Part shown: positions 57,230-64,000 of the stretch, piece after piece
How the letters are laid out: every line of letters begins with the position of its first letter
How positions within the stretch are numbered: position 1 is the stretch's first letter
DNA from: Vicia villosa
Lineage: Eukaryota; Streptophyta; Magnoliopsida; Fabales; Fabaceae
DNA length: 64,000 nt
Direction: 5' to 3'
Assembly (NCBI RefSeq): GCF_029867415.1
Contig: NC_081182.1
Coordinates: 11,848,646-11,912,645, forward strand
Notes under the pieces: generated by a model
What the model was told of the DNA's origin: nothing
Databases searched by the model: none
The model's input: only the letters and a program-made list of their open reading frames with translations
Translations under genes and position numbers: made by a program

Positions 57230-59340
57230 TACGCGAATTTGAATATATCATTTATTTTAAATAAAAATATTTTAAAAAAAAATTAGATAAATAATTGATT
57301 ATTTCATATATAAAAATATTTAGATCAGTAATAGATTTTTTTTCACGTATATCATTTTTGAATTAAAAATATTTAATCATAAATATCATTTCCCGTATAT
57401 AAAAATATTTAAATCAATAATAGATTTTTTCGCATATACAGACTTCATTTTTGTTTAGGTATCATTTACAAAAATATTTGGATAAATAGTAAATTTCGTA
57501 TATAAAAATATTTAGATCAATAATAAATTTTTTCTCGTATACAATTTTTAAATAAAAAATATTTGGGGTCATAAATACCATTTTTCGTAAATAATATATT
57601 TTTTTCCGTATACAAATATTCTTTTTGTTTATGTATCATTTACAAAAATAGTTGGATCAATATTAGATTTTCGTATATTAAAATATTTAGATCAATAATA
57701 TATTTTTTTCCGTATGCCATTTTTTATCAAAAATATTTAGGTCTATAATAGATTTTTTTTCTTCGTATACAGACTTTATTTTTGTTTAGGTATTATTTAC
57801 AAAAATATTTAATTCAATAGTAAATTTCGTATATAAAAATATTTACATCAATAGTAAATTTTTTCCAATATATCATTTTGGAATAAAAAATATTTTGATC
57901 ATAAATAACATTTTTCGTAAATAATAATATAATTATTATTTTTATTTGGGTATCATTTACAAAAATATTTGGATCAATATTAAATTTTCATATAAAAAAA
58001 TATTTAAACCAATAATAGATTTTTTACCGTATACTATTTTTGGATAAAAAATATTTTATCATAAATACCATTTCTCGTATATAAAAATATTTAGATCAAT
58101 AAAAGATTTTTTCCCGTATACAGACCTCATTTTTGTTTAGGTATCATTTACAAATATATTTGGATCAATAGTAAATTTCATATATAAAAATATTTAGATC
58201 AATAATAAATTTTTTCCCGTATAATTTTTAAATAAAAAATATTTGGGTCATAAATACCATTTTTCGTAAATGATCGATTTTTTTCCGTATACAAATATTA
58301 TTTTGGTTTAGATATCATTTACAAAAATATTTGGATCAATATTAAATTTTCGTATATTAAAATATTTAGATCAATAATATATTTTTTTCCGTTCACCATT
58401 TTTGATAAAAAAAATTTGATCATGAATACAATTTCTCGTACATAAAAATATTTAGGTCAATAATAGATTTTTTCGCATATACAGACTTCATTTTTGTTTA
58501 GGCATCATTTACAAAAATATTTGGTTCAATAGTAAATTTCGTATATAAAAATATTTACATCAATAGTAGATTTTTTCCCATATACCATTTTGGAATAAAA
58601 AATATTTGGATCATAAATAAAATTTTTCTTAAATAATAATACAAATATTATTTTTATTTGGGTATCATTTACAAAAATATTTGGATCAATATTTAATTTT
58701 CGTATAAAAAATATTTAGATCAATAATAGATTTTTTACCGTATACTATTTTTGGATCAAAAATATTTGATCATAAATACCATTTCTCGTATATAAAAATA
58801 TTTAGATAAATAATAGATTTTTTTCCCGTATACAGACCTCATTTTTGTTTATGTATCATTTACAAAAATATTTGGATCAATAGTAAATTTCGTATATAAA
58901 AATGTTTAGATCAATATAAATTTTTTCCCGTATACCATTTTTAAATAAAAAATATTTCGGTTATGAATACCTTTTTTCGTAAATAATATATTTTTTTCCG
59001 AATACAAATATAATTTTTGTTTAGGTATCATTTACAAAAATATTTGGATCAATATTAAATTTTTCGTATATTAAAATATTTAGATCAATAATATATTTTT
59101 TTCCGAATACTATTTTTGGATAAAATATATCTGATCATAAATACCATTTCTCGTATATAAAAATATTTAGATCAATAATAGATTCTTTTCCCGTATACAG
59201 ACCTCATTTTTGTTTAGGTATCATTTACAAAAATATTTGAATCAATTGTAAATTTAGTATATAAAAATATTTAGATCAATATAAATTTTTTCCCATATAC
59301 CATTTTTAAATAAAAAATATTTGGATCATATATACCATTT
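57230..59340. repeat. AT-rich dimeric tandem repeat (~350-bp higher-order unit)
   Basis: 'gtttaggtatcatttacaaa'-type anchors recur at about 57456, 57623, 57783, 57941, 58132, 58302, 58494, 58655, 58846, 59019 and 59210. The spacings tend to alternate near 160-173 and 190. Every second unit is more alike ('cccgtatacagacctcattt' against 'tccgtatacaaatattattt'), so the repeating unit is a dimer of about 350 bp, present five to six times. No coding potential. Confidence 0.85.
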
Positions 59341-59433
59341 TTCTTTTTTTTTTTTTTTTTTGAAATAAAAGAATTTTATTCATTTCAAAGAACTATTACA
59401 AGCAAGGCTAAAGCCCATATAACTTGAACTTAT

Positions 59434-62400
59434 TTACATGAGAATATTAACTAAATGATTTCTATACTTGGGTTTCATCCACCCTCTATAGACTAAAGAA
59501 TCTATAATAAATCTAATAACACTATGAGTATCCCTATAGGACCCTTTACTACCAAATATCATAGAATTCCTATACATCCAAATGCCATAGAAAACTACAG
59601 TAGCAGCAGCTTTTAGAAGAATATTAGGCCAGCCTTTACCTTTGGATTTCCTTTTAATCCAAGCCATATCAAGGTTGCTTTCTAGCTTCATATCCATCCA
59701 TTTGAAAATCCCTTGCCAAATGACGAAAGTACTTTTACACTTGAACAAGAGATGGTCAAGATCTTCATTGTCCTCTTTACACAAGTCGCATAACGTATTC
59801 TGCAGCATGCCCATTTTCGCCATCCTTGTTTTGGTAAACAGCCGGTTCTGGCATATTAACCAAAGTATCACCTTTGCTCTTGGTCTAGCAAAGTTATGTG
59901 TCATCATATGGTACCATTCAACTCTCACATTATCCTCAATCAAAATATTATAGATCTTCATCATACTAAACTGCCTCTGGTTCCTCATGCTATTCCAACA
60001 GTTATCGATTCTACCTATGTCAGCCTTACTTGCCAGGATATGTTTAAGAATCCAGGTACAGTTGTTACCCTGATTCTCAGCCAGAAAATCCCTACCTTTT
60101 AAGTAGTACGTGTGTATCCACTTCACCCAGAGATTGTCTAACTCCATGCTAATATTCCATAAGCATTTGAGCAAAGCCACATGGTTCCAAACGCTCAGAT
60201 TTATCACATTGAGCCCACCTTGCTTGACTGGACAACAAACTCTCTTCCAAGCCTCCGGGCTTTTCTTAGAAATTGTAGCTTTTCCAGACCAAATGTAAGA
60301 CCTGCACAGGCTATCCAACTTTCTAATAACAAAATCAGGTAAAGGCAAACAGGTCATCCAGTATTGTACAGTGGCAGATATAGTGCTTTTCACTAGTTGA
60401 ATCCTACCTGCAGTGCTGAGTAAGTGGGCAGACCAATGTCTAATTCTACTCATAACCCTATCTATAAGAGGAAGATAGTGACTCACATTAAGTTTTTTAC
60501 TAGCAAGTGGTATGCCAAGATACCTGATAGGCAGTTGACCCTCTGCATAACTAGTGATCCTACCAATCTCCTCTTTAGCTGCAGTGCCCATTCCACCATA
60601 GAAAGCATAACATTTTCTCGGGTTCACTCTAAGGCCAGTTGAAGCTGAGAAACTGTTGAAAGCTGCAAGTAAAATTTCAATAGATTTTTTATCTCCTCTA
60701 CTGAAGAGAAGCACATCATCAGCAAAAGTTAAATGAGTAATCTTCAGGGCTTTACACTTGCTATGAAATTTGAAGTCTGCATTCCTAGTCATCTTTATCA
60801 TAACCCTATTCATGTATTCCATCATTATAACAAATAGGAGTGGAGAGATTGGGTCCCCCTGTCGAATACCTCTTCTAGCCTCCATGATCGTAGTATATTC
60901 CCCATTCACATTAAATCTGTAGCTAACAGTAGTAGTAACTAACATGATCCACTTAATGAATTGGCTGGGCAAACCTATCTCATTTAGCACTGTTTCCAAA
61001 GAGTTCCAGTCCACCATATCATACGCTTTCTGCAAGTCAACTTGGATCATGCTTCTAGGTGTGCCACCCTTCCTACTATATCCTCTCATCAATTCAAAGG
61101 CAAGCAGTATATGATTCTGAATAACCTGTCCCTTTAAGAATGCAGCTTGGCTCTTGTGAATTACCTCTGGTAACACCATACCCAATCTGTTTGTGAGGAC
61201 TTTAGAGATAATTTTGTAGAACGTGGTGCAGCCAGCAATAGGTCGAAAGTCCTTCACTTCACTAGCATTCTCATGTTTAGGAATAAGAGTCACAATGGTA
61301 CTGTTGAAGGCTTTAAGGAGGTTACCTTTGACAAAAAACTCCTGGACGGCTGCTATAACATCCCACTTAACAATATTCCAGCTTGATTTAAAAAAGTAGG
61401 ATCCATAACCATCAATTCCAGGTGCTTTGAGATCACCAATAGCTTTCAAAGCTTCCAAAATCTCATCCTCAGTAACTGGCCGAATCAGGGCATCCCTTTG
61501 GCCGATGCTAACTTGTTTCCCACTTCTCATAGCTTCAATATCCACATGTTTCACATTGTCCTCCTTTGTCCCCATAAGAATTTTATAGAATTTCATAACC
61601 TCTTCCATAATACTATTCTGATCAGTAACAGAATTACCATCAGTTGTCTTAAGGATCTTCATACTCTTACTCTTATGTTTTGCTTTAATAGAGGCATGAA
61701 AGAATGCATTATTGTCATCTGCCAGTCTCAGCCAATCAATCTTGGACTTCTGAATTAGCATATGTTCCTCCAGTTCATGCAGCCTAATCACCTCATCAGT
61801 GCAAATTTTGACCCTGGAAATTCTGCTACTGTCCATTCTGTTATTAGCTAAGTCTCTCTGCGCCAAATCCAGATCTTTCCTAGCAGCCTCCAAGTTATGC
61901 TTCATATTGATTATGTTCTTACTAAGCTGTTGTAAGTCAGGCTTTAGACGCTGCAGCTTCCTCCAAAGGATGTACATAGGGCTACCTTCAATAGGTTTAT
62001 TCCAGCTAGCCCTAATAGTCTCCTCATAACCTGGCAGCTTAGTCAAGCAATTGTAGAACTTGAATCTCCTTGATTTGTGGCCCTTTTGCTTGTCTTTGGC
62101 CACCTGTAAAAGAGCATGGTCAGAAACATTGGGGGTAGCACAGAGAGAGTCAGATCACCATACTTTTGGAACCAAGTCACATTACCAATGAGCCTATCAA
62201 TCCTAGAGTGAATAGGATCAACTGTATGTCTATTGCACCAGGTGAAGTAGTCACCACAACTATCCATTTCACTCAAGCCATTATTTATCATCATTTCTTG
62301 CAAGTCAGTATACTCAGCTTCTGAAACCATTCTACCACCTATTCTGTCCTGAGCTTTGGTGACATTATTGAAGTCTCCAATAATGCACCAAGGATCATTA

Positions 62401-62789
62401 CTACTAGGCTTCAATAGACTGAGATCCTTCCAAAGGTTTTTCCTCTGTTCTAGTTTATTCATTCCATACAGAGCTGTCAGCCAGAATCTAAAGTCTCCCA
62501 TAACACCATAAACTCCACAATGAATGAACTGGGCAGAGCTTTTTATCATCTTAACCTCCAAATTCCTATCACTCCATGATACCCAAATTCGCCCATTATC
62601 ATGATTCAGATAGTTATCTAAGTAATTGTCATGGATGCTGAGTTTCTCTCTGATCTTCTTAGCCTTATCAGCCTTGACTCTAGTTTCAATTAGTATCAAA
62701 ATGTCAGGTTTAATATTATTGAGACGGGAACTAATCTCTTTAATCTTTCCTGACTTATTGAGTCCCCTTACATTCTAGGAGACTAACAT
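59434..62789 (-). pseudogene. LINE ORF2: endonuclease, reverse transcriptase, zf-RVT, with two lesions
   Basis: Starts at ATG 62789, overlapping the ORF1 stop. TAG at codon 5 (62775-62777) stands where the endonuclease motif SWN normally has Trp. The apurinic-type endonuclease follows: LILIETRVK, WCIIGDFNNV, DYFTWCNRHT and SRIDRLIGN. Near 62131-62135 a run of five C (minus strand) carries a one-base loss that shifts the frame before the linker. Reverse transcriptase is then intact: LKAPGIDGY, QAAFLKGQVIQNHIL, QVDLQKAYDMVDW, RRGIRQGDPISPLLF and catalytic LTFADDVLLF (about 60737-60708). The C-terminal zf-RVT has CDLCKEDNEDLDHLLFKC. Reverse transcriptase is open for over 850 codons, so damage is recent. 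Confidence 0.9.
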
Positions 62790-64000
62790 GGATCTCCATC
62801 CAAGGTCTCTATGAGATCATTCAAAATCCCTAGAGCCTCAAATCCATTAACACATCTAATTTCAGTTGAAGAATCAGTTGGAGTTCTCTTACCTTTATCT
62901 TTGATGGCTGATCCAACCACTGTCCAGTTATTTTCCTCTATGTCATCCTTCTGTTCTTCATGATCTGCTTCCCTTTTTTTCTTTAAATCTGTCTCAGTAG
63001 CAATAGCCTGGCTGCAGCCCTGTTCAGTATCTACAGGTTTAGCTTTAGGTTTCCATTGCCTTTTCACAAAGTCCTTACATTTGTGCCCTATACTTTGGCA
63101 TCTATCACAGAATAATGGCTTCCATTCGTACTCCACCGGCTGCTTCATTATTCTTCCTTCACAGTCCTTTATGGCTATCTCTTTGATCATTTCTCTTGTG
63201 GTATCCACTTCAACCAGAATACGTGCGTATGATACCCTCAGCTTATTGGTCGTGCATTCATCTGTTACCAACGGCACGCCTATGGCACTTCCTATTTTGC
63301 TTAGGCTTTTCTCCCCCCATAGGTGTAGTGGCAGTTTGGGAAGTTTCACGCATAGAGGCACTGTTCTCAGCATATCCCTTTTTAGGTTGAAATCAGGCTT
63401 CCACTCCCTTAGCATCAAAGAGATATTCCTTAATGTATAAGGGCCTCTCATTAGCACTGCATCCATATCATCATGAGAATGGAATCTAAGGATAAAATAC
63501 CCTTCCTCATGGTAGAACAGATCAGGGAGTTTGACAAAATTCCATACCTTCTCCATGAAGTTCTTCACCATGTTCATGCTCAATTCCTCACCCATCGCAT
63601 ACAAGATTAAGGTTGTTTCCCAATACTTGACTTCCGACACAATGTCATCTTCTTCAATTTCAATCACGATTCCTTCGTTGGTGACGTTTGGTGCTACATA
63701 TTGCATCGATAGACCTTTTGTTGGATTCCGATTCTCAGTGAGAATATCAACCCACAATTTGTGTTCTTCAGCCTTTCTTGATTCTGGTAGCGACACATTC
63801 TTCTTCATCCCCAAAATTAGGGTTTCATCTTTGCTTATTTCCTCTTCAATCTTCTCTGTGTCCATCTTGCTAGCAGTTACAGGTTGAGTAGTCATCTTCT
63901 CCTTCACCGGTGACGATGGTGAAGGGTGGTTCTCCGGTGACGGCGGCACCGCTTTTGGCGGCCTCCCCCTTCCCCGTTTCACGCGTGAGCCTGTTCCCGC
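62783..64000 (-). CDS. LINE ORF1 (DUF4283 RNA-binding Gag-like), 5' end outside window
   Basis: The frame is open from the window edge; the GTG at 63982 need not be the start, because codons upstream (GSR) are also open. A basic RGRGRPPK patch (AT-hook-like) comes first. The DUF4283 domain at about residues 80-270 of the visible part has ILYAMGEELSMNMVKNFMEK, FHSHDDMDAVLMRGPYTL and LRTVPLCVKLPKLPLHLWG. A zinc knuckle CDRCQSIGHKCKDF follows (about 290), in which the last Cys of C-x2-C-x4-H-x4-C is Phe. A charged tail ends GDPC. ORF1 products bind LINE RNA. The stop overlaps the ORF2 start (ATGTTAG), suggesting coupled translation. Confidence 0.85.
   Translation of the reverse strand, partial: AGTGSRVKRGRGRPPKAVPPSPENHPSPSSPVKEKMTTQPVTASKMDTEKIEEEISKDETLILGMKKNVSLPESRKAEEHKLWVDILTENRNPTKGLSMQYVAPNVTNEGIVIEIEEDDIVSEVKYWETTLILYAMGEELSMNMVKNFMEKVWNFVKLPDLFYHEEGYFILRFHSHDDMDAVLMRGPYTLRNISLMLREWKPDFNLKRDMLRTVPLCVKLPKLPLHLWGEKSLSKIGSAIGVPLVTDECTTNKLRVSYARILVEVDTTREMIKEIAIKDCEGRIMKQPVEYEWKPLFCDRCQSIGHKCKDFVKRQWKPKAKPVDTEQGCSQAIATETDLKKKREADHEEQKDDIEENNWTVVGSAIKDKGKRTPTDSSTEIRCVNGFEALGILNDLIETLDGDPC

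Larger units (their letters stand above)
59343..64000 (-). mobile_element. Plant L1-type LINE, ORF1 and ORF2, running off the window
   Basis: Minus-strand order: ORF1 (64000-62783), ORF2 (62789-59434), short 3' UTR and a poly(A) tail seen as the T run at 59343-59363. This is the full layout of a non-LTR retrotransposon; only the 5' end is outside the window. A 5' portion of this size shows it is not the usual 5'-truncated copy. The element abuts the AT-rich tandem array. ORF2 is damaged (one stop, one frameshift), so the copy cannot move by itself. Confidence 0.92.

Overview
This window looks like nuclear DNA from a legume, most likely of the inverted-repeat-lacking clade and perhaps tribe Fabeae (pea/vetch/faba). 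It has long AT-rich spacers, Ogre-type Ty3/gypsy LTRs, a SIRE/Maximus-type Ty1/copia element, plant L1 LINEs, hAT and Mutator-like elements, and a plant F-box family. Species assignment is inference. No prokaryotic, organellar, tRNA, rRNA or CRISPR locus was recognised.

Layout. 1-8891: a short Ogre-derived LTR retrotransposon on the minus strand that has lost pol and keeps only a scrap of gag. It lies next to a Ty3/gypsy LTR (8892-11124), which itself cuts a copia element (11125-~11880). 12.7-37.4 kb: a dispersed cluster of five related F-box genes of the DUF295/KIB1-SKIP23-like type. The copies at 26894-28021 (-) and 36181-37350 (+) are intact. Those at 12728-13801 (-) and 21547-22617 (+) each carry one in-frame stop, and 25467-26053 (-) is a 5'-truncated fragment. 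Between them lie LINE scraps, a CACTA-like end, a copia gag fragment, a Mutator-like element (16911-18161), a plant-mobile-domain pseudogene split by a hAT element with a perfect 8-bp target duplication (18384-19409), and a small hAT MITE (29912-30252). 34.4-35.8 kb is a tandem duplication of about 715 bp. 38.8-40.9 kb is an AT-rich tandem duplication, one unit of which carries a 218-bp near-perfect palindromic element with 9-bp target duplications. 42.6-43.6 kb holds copia and TRIM remnants.

45367-54917: an almost complete SIRE-type copia element (LTRs about 1.2 kb, gag, pol, long 3' region with repeated polypurine tracts), inserted into an older minus-strand coding-like sequence with flanking 'aatgtc'. 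55.6-56.3 kb: LINE 3' end. 57.2-59.3 kb: AT-rich dimeric tandem repeat beside a Helitron-like hairpin. 59343-64000: LINE on the minus strand with ORF1 (open past the window end) and ORF2 (damaged).

The only probable host functions are the two intact F-box genes, whose products would act as substrate receptors of SCF ubiquitin ligases. Everything else is mobile-element sequence in several states of decay, and target duplications, empty sites and nested insertions give a relative order of events.
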